Assembly (NCBI GenBank): GCA_900754795.1
Contig: CAAEEA010000018.1
Span: 1 to 11,829 of the forward strand
Direction: 5' to 3'
Length of the DNA: 11,829 nt
DNA from: Clostridia bacterium
GTDB taxonomy: Bacteria; Bacillota; Clostridia; Peptostreptococcales; Anaerovoracaceae
The translations under genes and the position numbers were made by a program. The first letter of the stretch is position 1. Each line of letters opens with the position of its first letter. Below the pieces are notes generated by a model. That model saw only the letters and a program-made list of their open reading frames with translations, made no database searches and was not told where the DNA came from. Shown here piece after piece: positions 1-6,330 of the stretch.

Positions 1-59
1 GCCGTTACGGCAAACAGAGCAGCCGTTATCCTGATTCTTCTGATATTGCTTTTTTCCAT
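1..59 (-). CDS. Partial gene: N-terminus of a probable secreted or membrane protein
   Basis: An ATG at 59-57 opens a reading frame that runs off the left edge of the window. The readable residues are MEKSNIRRIRITAALFAVTA: a basic n-region (K3, R7, R8, R10) followed by a hydrophobic stretch, as in a signal peptide or signal anchor. AGAGG lies 7 nt upstream of the ATG, which supports this start. The gene is in the same direction as cmk, about 50 nt after its stop. Too little is present to name a family. Its ribosome binding site is buried in a hairpin (separate entry). Confidence 0.6.
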   Translation of the reverse strand, partial: MEKSNIRRIRITAALFAVT

Positions 60-61
60 AA

Positions 62-99
62 AAATACCTCTGCTGTTATTTTTTACGGCAGAGGTATTT
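62..99 (-). promoter_or_regulatory. Hairpin after cmk covering the ribosome binding site of the next gene
   Basis: Bases 62-73 and 88-99 are a perfect 12-bp inverted repeat (AAATACCTCTGC / GCAGAGGTATTT) with a 14-nt A/T-rich loop. On the minus strand the second arm contains AGAGG, the Shine-Dalgarno of the gene starting at 59, and is followed by five T residues directly before that ATG. It could be an intrinsic terminator for the cmk operon, a translational lock on the next gene, or both. The repeat is seen; the function is inferred. Confidence 0.65.
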
Positions 100-109
100 A
101 TTATGCCTT

Positions 110-772
110 TTATATATTATCTTTTCTGACGCGGCTGCAGATAAACTCCACGACCTCATCCTGTGTCATGGAGGTAGTATCGAGGAGAATCGCGTCTTCT
201 GCTTTTCTCATGGGGCTTGCCGCTCTTGTAGAATCGTTATGATCCCTTGTCTTTATGTCGGCCAGCACCTGTTCATAACTTATATCGCTTCCCTTTTCGC
301 GCAGTTCCTTATATCTCCTGTTTGCTCTTTCTTCAGCTGACGCCGTGAGAAAATACTTATACTCAGCGTCGGGAAAGACAACCTCGCATATGTCGCGCCC
401 GTCCATTATGACGCTCTTGCTCTCTCCCATCTTCTGCTGAGCCTTAACCATTTTTTCTCTGACAGCGGATATCGCCGAGCAGGCAGAAGCGGCTTTTGAA
501 ATTTCCGGGGTTCTGATAAGGCCGCTCACATCTTCACCGTCCAGCGTCACGCCGCCGTTTTCAAAATCTATCACGGTTTTTTCGAGCATATCGCGCAGTT
601 TGGCGCTGTCTGCAATTTCAACGCCGGATCTGAGCAGCTTCAGGCCAAAAGCTCTGTACATGGCTCCCGTGTCTATGTACTCTATCCCAAGTCTGGCGGC
701 GACTTTTTTTGCAACGGTGGATTTTCCCGCGCCTCCGGGACCGTCTATGGCGATTTTAAAAATATCTTTCAT
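110..772 (-). CDS. cmk: Cytidylate kinase
   Basis: Phosphorylates CMP and dCMP to the diphosphates with ATP in the cytoplasm, a step of pyrimidine nucleotide synthesis and salvage. The 220-residue length is normal for bacterial CMP kinases. Visible landmarks are the P-loop GPGGAGKS (11-18), DTGAMYRA (34-41), the nucleotide-binding DGRDI (124-128) and the lid-region R176-D177 with D180 and R183, matching the family RD..D..R pattern. After DGRDI the usual G-T pair is replaced by C129-E130, which is odd for this conserved spot. The ATG overlaps the nrdR stop by one base (TAATG) and AGGAG sits 5 nt upstream inside the nrdR end, so the two genes are translationally coupled. The identification is firm. 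Confidence 0.96.
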   Translation of the reverse strand: MKDIFKIAIDGPGGAGKSTVAKKVAARLGIEYIDTGAMYRAFGLKLLRSGVEIADSAKLRDMLEKTVIDFENGGVTLDGEDVSGLIRTPEISKAASACSAISAVREKMVKAQQKMGESKSVIMDGRDICEVVFPDAEYKYFLTASAEERANRRYKELREKGSDISYEQVLADIKTRDHNDSTRAASPMRKAEDAILLDTTSMTQDEVVEFICSRVRKDNI

Positions 773-1230
773 TACTTCTCCTGTTTTACCAGCTTCTCTA
801 TTTCTCTGATAAAAGTGCTCACATCCGTAAACTGTCTGTATACGGAAGCAAAACGGACATAGGCTACCTCGTCTATTTCTTTCAGGCGGTTCATCACCAT
901 TTCCCCTATGTCATAGCTTTCAATTTCCTTTTGCATGGAATTGCTGATTGTCTTTTCTATATCGTTGACAGTCTCCTCCATCTGAGCCATTGATACGGGC
1001 CTTTTTTCGCAGGCTTTAATGATACCGTTAAGTATCTTGCTGCGGTCGAAGGCTTCTCTTCGTCCGTCTTTTTTCACCACCATGAGTATGGTTTCCTCCA
1101 CTTTCTCATAAGTGGTGAATCTCCGTCCGCAGCTGTCGCATCCGCGGCGTCTTCTTATGGCATGTCCTTCTTCCGTAGGTCTCGAATCTATGACCTTGGT
1201 ATCAGGATTATCACAGTAAGGGCATTTCAT
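772..1230 (-). CDS. nrdR: Transcriptional repressor NrdR
   Basis: Zinc-finger and ATP-cone repressor of ribonucleotide reductase genes; it reads the ATP/dATP state and binds NrdR boxes. The 152-residue protein begins MKCPYC. The zinc ribbon cysteines are C3, C6, C31 and C34, the basic segment RRRR is at 26-29, and the ATP-cone follows from about residue 49 to 139. A reading frame 12 codons longer exists upstream, but GGAG lies 7 nt before the 1230 ATG and MKCPYC is the family's usual N-terminus, so 1230 is chosen. The gene follows the PRC-barrel gene by 10 nt and overlaps cmk by 1 nt. No ribonucleotide reductase gene is in the window, so its targets lie elsewhere. Confidence 0.96.
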   Translation of the reverse strand: MKCPYCDNPDTKVIDSRPTEEGHAIRRRRGCDSCGRRFTTYEKVEETILMVVKKDGRREAFDRSKILNGIIKACEKRPVSMAQMEETVNDIEKTISNSMQKEIESYDIGEMVMNRLKEIDEVAYVRFASVYRQFTDVSTFIREIEKLVKQEK

Positions 1231-1240
1231 TTGATCACTC

Positions 1241-1489
1241 CTAATCAAAACTTTCCATATCCACAAGTATCACATCATCGCCTACAGTCCTGACTTTGTC
1301 CCATTTTATGACCATATCGCCTTCTTTTTTAGAAAACAGTCCCATGAATCCCCTCGCGGGAGGTATCACGATACCGTCTATGACTCCTCTGTCCAGGTCG
1401 ACTTCTATGTCGCAGACAAAGCCGAGACTGCGTCCGTCGCTGATGTTTATTACTTCTTTGTTTTTAAGTTTGTCTGTACTTATCATCAT
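1241..1489 (-). CDS. PRC-barrel protein of the YlmC/YmxH family
   Basis: An 82-residue single-domain protein with the PRC-barrel pattern: a V/I-x-D-G-x-x-L-G motif near residues 14-23 (NISDGRSLGFV), a DLD-RG-IDG strand pair (31-39) and IPP near 42-44. The YlmC/YmxH family is annotated in spore formers as a sporulation-associated protein, but its biochemical role is not settled. It has no signal peptide or membrane segment. Two ATG codons (1489 and 1486) are adjacent; AAGGAAGG lies 5 nt before the first and 8 nt before the second, so either could be used. It is followed by nrdR with a 10-nt gap whose ribosome site overlaps this gene's TAG stop. Its own ribosome site lies in an inverted repeat (next entry). 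Confidence 0.85.
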   Translation of the reverse strand: MMISTDKLKNKEVINISDGRSLGFVCDIEVDLDRGVIDGIVIPPARGFMGLFSKKEGDMVIKWDKVRTVGDDVILVDMESFD

Positions 1490-1534
1490 TTGTACCTTCC
1501 TTTCTTAGACAAGTATATTCCCGAAAGGTACAAA
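1489..1534 (-). promoter_or_regulatory. Inverted repeat enclosing the PRC-barrel gene's ribosome binding site
   Basis: TTTGTACCTT (1489-1498) and AAGGTACAAA (1525-1534) are perfect 10-bp inverted copies separated by 26 nt. On the minus-strand transcript the first arm follows the upstream isomerase stop, and the second arm contains AAGG of the Shine-Dalgarno and ends on the A of the first ATG. A second GAAAGG just upstream can also pair with the CCTTTC of the first arm, so two registers are possible. It may limit translation of the PRC-barrel gene; alternatively it is a protein-binding palindrome. The repeat is seen; its role is inferred. Confidence 0.5.
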
Positions 1535-1547
1535 TATTCCCCCGCTA

Positions 1548-2633
1548 TTATTCGACTATCCTGTCATATATGGTATCAAGTTCTTTTGTGAGCAGGTAAT
1601 CCAGATCCATCATATATGCTTCAGAATATTCATCAAGAGTCATACCGGTATACTGTTCAAACTCATCTTCATCGCTGAATCCGGCCGACGCGAGCATATT
1701 GTCCAGATACTCCTGATACTCCTCATCTGTTACAGTTATATCTTCTTTCTGAGCTATCAGGTATATCACCATTTCCTGCTTTACCATTTCCTTGGCATAT
1801 GCTTCTATCTGCTCATCATACTCTTCCTGATCAACGCCGAGGGTTTCGTCTCTGTATTCTTCCCAGTCGCTTCCGGCTGATTCGGCCATTTCTCTGTAGC
1901 TGTTATCAACTTCTTCCACAGTATCTTCAAGTTCTTTTTCCGGATACTGTTTCACTTCGGTCTGCTCTACGATCTGTGAATAGAGATCTGATTTGATTTC
2001 TCTCAGCTGCGAGTCATACTCATTCTGCTCCATAGTATCGGCAACAGCTGCTCTCAGTTCGCTCACCGTCGCAAAATCATCGTAATTTGATTTTACAAAA
2101 TCGTCGCTTAGCTCCGGTACTTCAGATACGGTCTTGCTGAGAACCTTCACTTCAAATGTTACGTCTTTTCCGGAAAGGTCTTCGTTGTTCTGATAAGGAT
2201 CAGGGAAGGTCAGGTCAAGTGTCACCGTATCTCCTACAGACGCGCCGTACAGACCTTCCTCAAATCCGTCTATCATCGATCCGGAGCCGAGAGTAAGGCT
2301 GTATTCATCTGAACTCATTCCGTCTACGGAAGTGCCGTCCGCCAGCTTGCCGTCAAAAGATATCTTGACAGTGTCGCCCTCGTCTACGACGCCTTCTGTA
2401 ACATCCTTGTCAGTGGCGTAACTTTCAAGGATACTCTCCATCTCTTTGTCAATGTCTTCGTCGGTTATGACCACATCCGGCACAGAAGTGGTAAACGAAT
2501 CATAGTCCGGCAAAGTGATATACTCATTCAGATCATAATCCGCGTATGGTTCGCTTTCGGCGCAGCCTGTCATCAGCATTGCCGGCGACAGACACATTAC
2601 AGTTGTCAATACAGCAGTTAATAATTTTTTCAT
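1548..2633 (-). CDS. Trigger-factor-like FKBP peptidyl-prolyl isomerase lipoprotein
   Basis: A predicted extracytoplasmic foldase of 361 residues. It starts with a lipoprotein signal, MKKLL plus a hydrophobic core and the lipobox MTGC (lipidated C24). An FKBP domain spans about 85-166 with the trigger-factor landmarks GDTV, LGSGSMIDGFEEGL (115-128), a LTFPDPYQNN segment and SGKDVTFEVKVL. Residues about 175-360 are helical and very acidic, resembling the trigger factor C-terminal chaperone arm. The N-terminal ribosome-binding domain of cytosolic trigger factor is absent and replaced by the lipid anchor, so it probably helps exported proteins fold at the outer face of the membrane, like PrsA in other Gram-positives. 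It begins 11 nt after the second permease gene with AGGGG 7 nt upstream, so it is co-transcribed with the importer. The family is clear; the client proteins are unknown. Confidence 0.88.
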   Translation of the reverse strand: MKKLLTAVLTTVMCLSPAMLMTGCAESEPYADYDLNEYITLPDYDSFTTSVPDVVITDEDIDKEMESILESYATDKDVTEGVVDEGDTVKISFDGKLADGTSVDGMSSDEYSLTLGSGSMIDGFEEGLYGASVGDTVTLDLTFPDPYQNNEDLSGKDVTFEVKVLSKTVSEVPELSDDFVKSNYDDFATVSELRAAVADTMEQNEYDSQLREIKSDLYSQIVEQTEVKQYPEKELEDTVEEVDNSYREMAESAGSDWEEYRDETLGVDQEEYDEQIEAYAKEMVKQEMVIYLIAQKEDITVTDEEYQEYLDNMLASAGFSDEDEFEQYTGMTLDEYSEAYMMDLDYLLTKELDTIYDRIVE

Positions 2634-2644
2634 TCTTTTTCCCC

Positions 2645-3601
2645 TTATATTTTATTTAAGCTTACGCTCATATCTACCTGTCTTGCGGCTCTCTTTTTCT
2701 TTTTTCTGTTTCCCGTCACCACTACATAAACCAGCATCAGCACTGTGGTCAGATAAGGTATGGTCGACGTCAGGTCTGACGGAATACCCGCTCCCTGCAG
2801 CCTGAGTCCCAGCGCGTCCAGAAAGCCGAACAGCAGAGCCGCGAGAAACACTTTAGGCGGATTTGCCATACCGAATATCACACAGGCGAAAGCTATAAAA
2901 CCGCGGCTTCCTGACATTCCTTCGGTAAACATGGTCAGATAGCCAAGTGACAGGTGCGCTCCCGCAAATCCGCACAGTATGCCGCAAAGTATGCTGGCCG
3001 TAAATTTCATTTTCTGCGGATCTATCCCTGCCGTAGCCAGAGACTGAGGGTGTTCTCCGGCAGCCCTCATCCAGAATCCGTAAGGAGTCCTGTACAAAAA
3101 TACCCAGGCTAGAAATACGATCAGCCATGTTATGTATATAAATATGGAGTTGTCGTTCAGCAGCGGTCCTATCACCGGTATGCTGTCCAGAAAATCCAGA
3201 TGTACCGAAGGCAGCGGCTGTATACCGCCGTCAGAGAACGTTCCCTGCACTCCGAAAATGGATCTGAGCAGATATACGGTCAGACCTCCCGCGAACGTAT
3301 TGAGAGCCATCCCGATGATAAATTCATCACTCTTTAGTTTAACCACAAACAGCGCAAAAAACAAGCCTATAAGTATCCCGCACAATACTGCCGCCAGAAC
3401 TCCCATGGCGGCGCTGCTCATGGTAAAGCTGAACGCCACGGCTACAAAAGCTCCTATGAGGATCATCCCGTCCATTCCGATGTTCATGATCCCGGCATGT
3501 TCGGTCATAAGTCCTCCCATTGCCGCCAGAACGACAGGGGTGGCTGTCCTCAGAGTATTCTGAAAAAGCCCGATGTTGAAAATATCCGATAAATATTCCA
3601 T
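2645..3601 (-). CDS. Nucleoside ABC transporter permease, second subunit (NupQ-like)
   Basis: An inner-membrane permease of the BMP/nucleoside branch of the branched-chain amino acid-type ABC importers, equivalent in position and type to B. subtilis NupQ. Its 318 residues are mostly hydrophobic helices. Landmarks are the early MTEHAGIMNIGMDGMILIGAF (32-52), typical of this subunit, the DEFIIGMALNTFAGGL segment (92-107), and the cytoplasmic loop RAAGEHPQSLATAGID, the ATPase-contacting EAA-like region. A basic tail with KKKKRAAR follows the last helix. The ATG overlaps the stop of the first permease (TAATG) and AGGAGG lies 7 nt upstream. It would pair with the upstream permease to form the membrane channel. 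Substrate is inferred from family only. Confidence 0.93.
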   Translation of the reverse strand: MEYLSDIFNIGLFQNTLRTATPVVLAAMGGLMTEHAGIMNIGMDGMILIGAFVAVAFSFTMSSAAMGVLAAVLCGILIGLFFALFVVKLKSDEFIIGMALNTFAGGLTVYLLRSIFGVQGTFSDGGIQPLPSVHLDFLDSIPVIGPLLNDNSIFIYITWLIVFLAWVFLYRTPYGFWMRAAGEHPQSLATAGIDPQKMKFTASILCGILCGFAGAHLSLGYLTMFTEGMSGSRGFIAFACVIFGMANPPKVFLAALLFGFLDALGLRLQGAGIPSDLTSTIPYLTTVLMLVYVVVTGNRKKKKRAARQVDMSVSLNKI

Positions 3602-4698
3602 TATTTCGCCTCCTGTCTGAGTCTGGCTGCTGCCCGTCTCTGAGTAAGTTTTCCTGTAATATATCCGGCAACTCCCCTCTGCCCTGCCATCATGAATATT
3701 ATAACGGCAAATATTATATCAGAAATATGGCCTGAAATTCCTGTTGAAAACTCCATGGCTCCGGCTCCTATGTCTATGACGGCAAAGAAAAAGCTCATTA
3801 TGATTATTCCTATCGGGTTATAATTCATGATCATGGCCACCAGCATACCGTCGTAATAAAACTCATTGCTTATGGTAGACTGGAAACGGAACTGATATCC
3901 GTATACTTCAAACATGCCCACGAGTCCGCATATAACTCCGGACATTACCATGGACCATATCATTATCCTGTCTCTTGGCAGTCCCGCGAAAAAAGCAAAC
4001 CGCTCATTGTCTCCGGTTACTTTCATCTCAAGGCCCAAAGCCGTCCTGTTCATGACGTACCAGCATAAAAAAGCTATGGCGGCGCTGTATATCAAAGCCG
4101 TGCTCAGGTTTGAAAGCGGTATCATCTGAGCGAACCTGAAAGCCTCCGGAACTTCGTCAGTACCTCCCAGGACTCCGTGATCATCCGTGGCCAGCGGTCC
4201 GCTGCTGTTAACAAGATAAGAACAGACATATATAGCCACGGAATTCAGCATGATCGTTGTTATAACCTCATTTACTTTGAGCCTGACTTTAAGGACAGCC
4301 GGTATAAAAGCATATATTCCGCCAGCCAGAGCCGCGGACAGAAAAGCCGCCGGAACCGCTATGAGCGGACTTGCTCCCTGCAGACAAATACCTGTCATTG
4401 TCGCCGCGAGGCCTCCGAGAAAGAGCTGGCCTTCTCCTCCGACATTGAACATTCCCGCTTTGGCTGCAACTGTCATCGCAAGCCCCGTCAGGCAAAGAGT
4501 TATCATCTTGGCGAGAGTGTTTCCGAAAACTCTCGGAGATCCCAAAGCCCCGTCTATCATCGCCAAGTAGCCGTCAAAAGGATTGAACCCGGTTATCAGC
4601 ATCAGCGCCCCTCCGATTACAAGCGCGGCCATGATGCTGAGGATCAGCGCGGTGAGATATATCCTGTTTTTTCTCAATACGCCCCTGAATCTATTCAA
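3601..4698 (-). CDS. Nucleoside ABC transporter permease, first subunit (NupP-like)
   Basis: The first membrane subunit of the nucleoside importer, 365 residues with multiple hydrophobic helices. The family landmarks AGMFNVGGEGQLFLGG (81-96) and NEVITTIMLNS are present, as is a cytoplasmic loop VTGDNERFAFFAGLP that should contact the ATPase. The frame can be read from a GTG at 4707, but that codon is fused to the Shine-Dalgarno (GGGAGGTG) and cannot be used well. The TTG three codons in, at 4698, has GGGAGG with an 8-nt spacer and is preferred. It overlaps the ATPase stop by 8 nt and the second permease by 1 nt, so all three are translationally coupled. The weak TTG start is unusual. Family assignment is firm; substrate is inferred. 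Confidence 0.92.
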   Translation of the reverse strand: MNRFRGVLRKNRIYLTALILSIMAALVIGGALMLITGFNPFDGYLAMIDGALGSPRVFGNTLAKMITLCLTGLAMTVAAKAGMFNVGGEGQLFLGGLAATMTGICLQGASPLIAVPAAFLSAALAGGIYAFIPAVLKVRLKVNEVITTIMLNSVAIYVCSYLVNSSGPLATDDHGVLGGTDEVPEAFRFAQMIPLSNLSTALIYSAAIAFLCWYVMNRTALGLEMKVTGDNERFAFFAGLPRDRIMIWSMVMSGVICGLVGMFEVYGYQFRFQSTISNEFYYDGMLVAMIMNYNPIGIIIMSFFFAVIDIGAGAMEFSTGISGHISDIIFAVIIFMMAGQRGVAGYITGKLTQRRAAARLRQEAK

Positions 4699-6247
4699 CG
4701 CTTTCACCTCCCGGCACGGAATCCTCGGTTCTGTCGCCCGTCATATAATATCCTATATCCGTTTTGCTTATCTTATCCGCTTCAAAATGTCCCGTTATCC
4801 TGCCTTCGTACATGGTGACGATCCTGTCGCTCAGTCGGAACACTTCATCAAGATCCGCGCTTATAAGGAGTATGGCGCAGCCTGAATTTCTCTTATCTAT
4901 GATCTGTCTGTGGATAAACTCAATAGCGCCCACATCTACTCCTCTTGTCGGCTGGGATATGACCATCGCGGGAGTATCGAGAGAAAACTCTCTGGCTACT
5001 ATCATTTTCTGCATATTTCCGCCGGACAGATCACCCGCGGCGACATCAGCGCCTCCGCCCCTTACGTCAAATTTTTCTTTAAGGTCGTTCACATATCTTT
5101 CGACGCTTGATCTCCTGAGACTTATGCCCCACTTTGAAAGACGCCTGTCCCTCTGGCGGCCTGTTATCATATTTTCCGCCACAGTGGACCTGAGCGCGGC
5201 TCCGGTAGATATCCTGTCTTCAGGCACGTGAGCCAGTCCCAGTTTCCTTATGCCCCGGGGATCCATTCCGGACGCGTCACGGCCGTTAATAAACAGTTCT
5301 CCTCTTTCTGCCTGCCTCATTCCCGTTACCGCTTCCGCCAGTTCACTCTGGCCGTTTCCTTCTACCGCGGCAATTCCAAGGATCTCTCCGGCTCTCACGT
5401 TCAGGCTGACGCCTTTGACAGCCATCAGTCCCCTGTTATCTGTCACATAGATGTCTTTTACTTCTATAACGTTCTTTCCGGGCGTTCCTGTTTTTTCTAT
5501 GTTGTCAAAGATCACCTCTCTGCCCACCATCATAGAGGCAAGGCTTCTCTCCGTAACGTTCTTTGTTTCTTCAACTCCGCTCAGACGGCCGTTTCTCATT
5601 ACTCCCACTCTGTCGGATATTTCCATTACTTCATAGAGCTTGTGAGTGATTATTATTACCGTCATGTTTTTCTCTCTGACGATCTTTCTGATTACGGCAA
5701 AGAGCTCTTCTGTCTCCTGAGGAGTCAGCACCGCCGTGGGCTCGTCCAGTATGAGTATGTCGGCTCCTCTGTAGAGAGTTTTAAGGATCTCCGTTCTCTG
5801 CTGCAGTCCTACGCTGAGTTCTCCAACCACAGCCTCCGGATCGACCGCGAGGCCGTATTTTTCAGAAAGATCTTTCACTTCTTTCTCTGCCTTTTTAAGG
5901 TCATATAAAAATCCCATCCTTCGCGGTTCTCTGCTCAGCACAATGTTCTGGGCGACGGTAAAAGAAGGAACCAGCATAAAATGCTGATGAACCATACCAA
6001 CTCCGCGTTTTATCGCTTCGACAGGTCTGAATTTATCTATCTTTTCACCTTTTATGTATACATTTCCGTCGGTGGGCTGATGAATCCCGTAAAGAATATT
6101 CATCAGCGTACTTTTTCCGGCTCCGTTTTCTCCTACCAGCGCGAATACTTCTCCCGCTTTTATATCCAGAGAAACGTGGTCGTTGGCCAGCACCTCCGGA
6201 AACTGCATGGAAACCTCTTCAAATCTAACGGCGATATTGTCCTGCAA
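4691..6247 (-). CDS. Nucleoside ABC transporter ATP-binding protein (NupO-like, double ATPase)
   Basis: Cytoplasmic motor of the importer, with two fused ABC domains as in RbsA, MglA and B. subtilis NupO; 518 residues is normal. Domain 1 has Walker A GENGAGKS (39-46), Q88, signature LSVGLQQR (144-151), Walker B ILILDEP (164-170) and H202. Domain 2 has a degenerate Walker A AVEGNGQS (294-301, no lysine), a good signature LSGGN (407-411), a Walker B-like VISQPTRG where the catalytic glutamate is Q, and A in place of the switch histidine (ISADLDE). This asymmetry is normal for the family. A longer frame from 6304 would translate the intergenic hairpin and lacks a ribosome site; the TTG at 6247 has GGGAGGA 7 nt upstream and gives the expected N-terminus, so it is the start. 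Confidence 0.93.
   Translation of the reverse strand: MQDNIAVRFEEVSMQFPEVLANDHVSLDIKAGEVFALVGENGAGKSTLMNILYGIHQPTDGNVYIKGEKIDKFRPVEAIKRGVGMVHQHFMLVPSFTVAQNIVLSREPRRMGFLYDLKKAEKEVKDLSEKYGLAVDPEAVVGELSVGLQQRTEILKTLYRGADILILDEPTAVLTPQETEELFAVIRKIVREKNMTVIIITHKLYEVMEISDRVGVMRNGRLSGVEETKNVTERSLASMMVGREVIFDNIEKTGTPGKNVIEVKDIYVTDNRGLMAVKGVSLNVRAGEILGIAAVEGNGQSELAEAVTGMRQAERGELFINGRDASGMDPRGIRKLGLAHVPEDRISTGAALRSTVAENMITGRQRDRRLSKWGISLRRSSVERYVNDLKEKFDVRGGGADVAAGDLSGGNMQKMIVAREFSLDTPAMVISQPTRGVDVGAIEFIHRQIIDKRNSGCAILLISADLDEVFRLSDRIVTMYEGRITGHFEADKISKTDIGYYMTGDRTEDSVPGGESVE
4707..4712 (-). promoter_or_regulatory. Ribosome binding site that selects the TTG start of the first permease
   Basis: GGGAGG on the minus strand, 8 nt before TTG at 4698-4696. 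The in-frame GTG at 4707 overlaps this motif by one base and so has no spacer. The site lies within the end of the ATPase gene. Confidence 0.7.
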
Positions 6248-6254
6248 TTTAATC

Positions 6255-6261
6255 TCCTCCC
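6255..6261 (-). promoter_or_regulatory. Ribosome binding site that selects the TTG start of the ATPase
   Basis: GGGAGGA on the minus strand, 7 nt before TTG at 6247-6245. No ATG or GTG with a comparable site lies nearby, and the family N-terminus starts here. Confidence 0.75.
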
Positions 6262-6272
6262 GGTACAAAACA

Positions 6273-6297
6273 GGCGTAGCGCGTCCGGCGCTACGCC
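6273..6297 (-). terminator. GC-rich hairpin between binding-protein and ATPase genes
   Basis: GGCGTAGCGC (6273-6282) and GCGCTACGCC (6288-6297) are perfect 10-bp inverted copies with a 5-nt loop. On the minus-strand transcript the stem is followed by TGTTTTG, a short U-rich run. It lies about 34 nt after the BMP lipoprotein stop and 26 nt before the ATPase start. Such stems after the first gene of importer operons can act as leaky terminators or as 3'-end protectors that leave more binding protein than ATPase and permease. The stem is seen; partial termination or mRNA stabilisation is inferred. Confidence 0.7.
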
Positions 6298-6330
6298 ATG
6301 TCATCAGATGATCAGACCGTTTTAAACCGG

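Noticed and set aside
1231..1266. 12-codon N-terminal extension of NrdR
   Set aside because: It would overlap the PRC-barrel gene, has no ribosome site, and the family starts at MKCPYC; GGAG is correctly placed for 1230.
4177..4818. 213-residue plus-strand frame across the first permease and the ATPase end
   Set aside because: It crosses two well-supported overlapping genes on the other strand and has no domain features.
5228..5908. 226-residue plus-strand frame inside the ATPase gene
   Set aside because: It lies opposite the ABC domains and gives a low-complexity, aromatic-rich product without a ribosome site of note.
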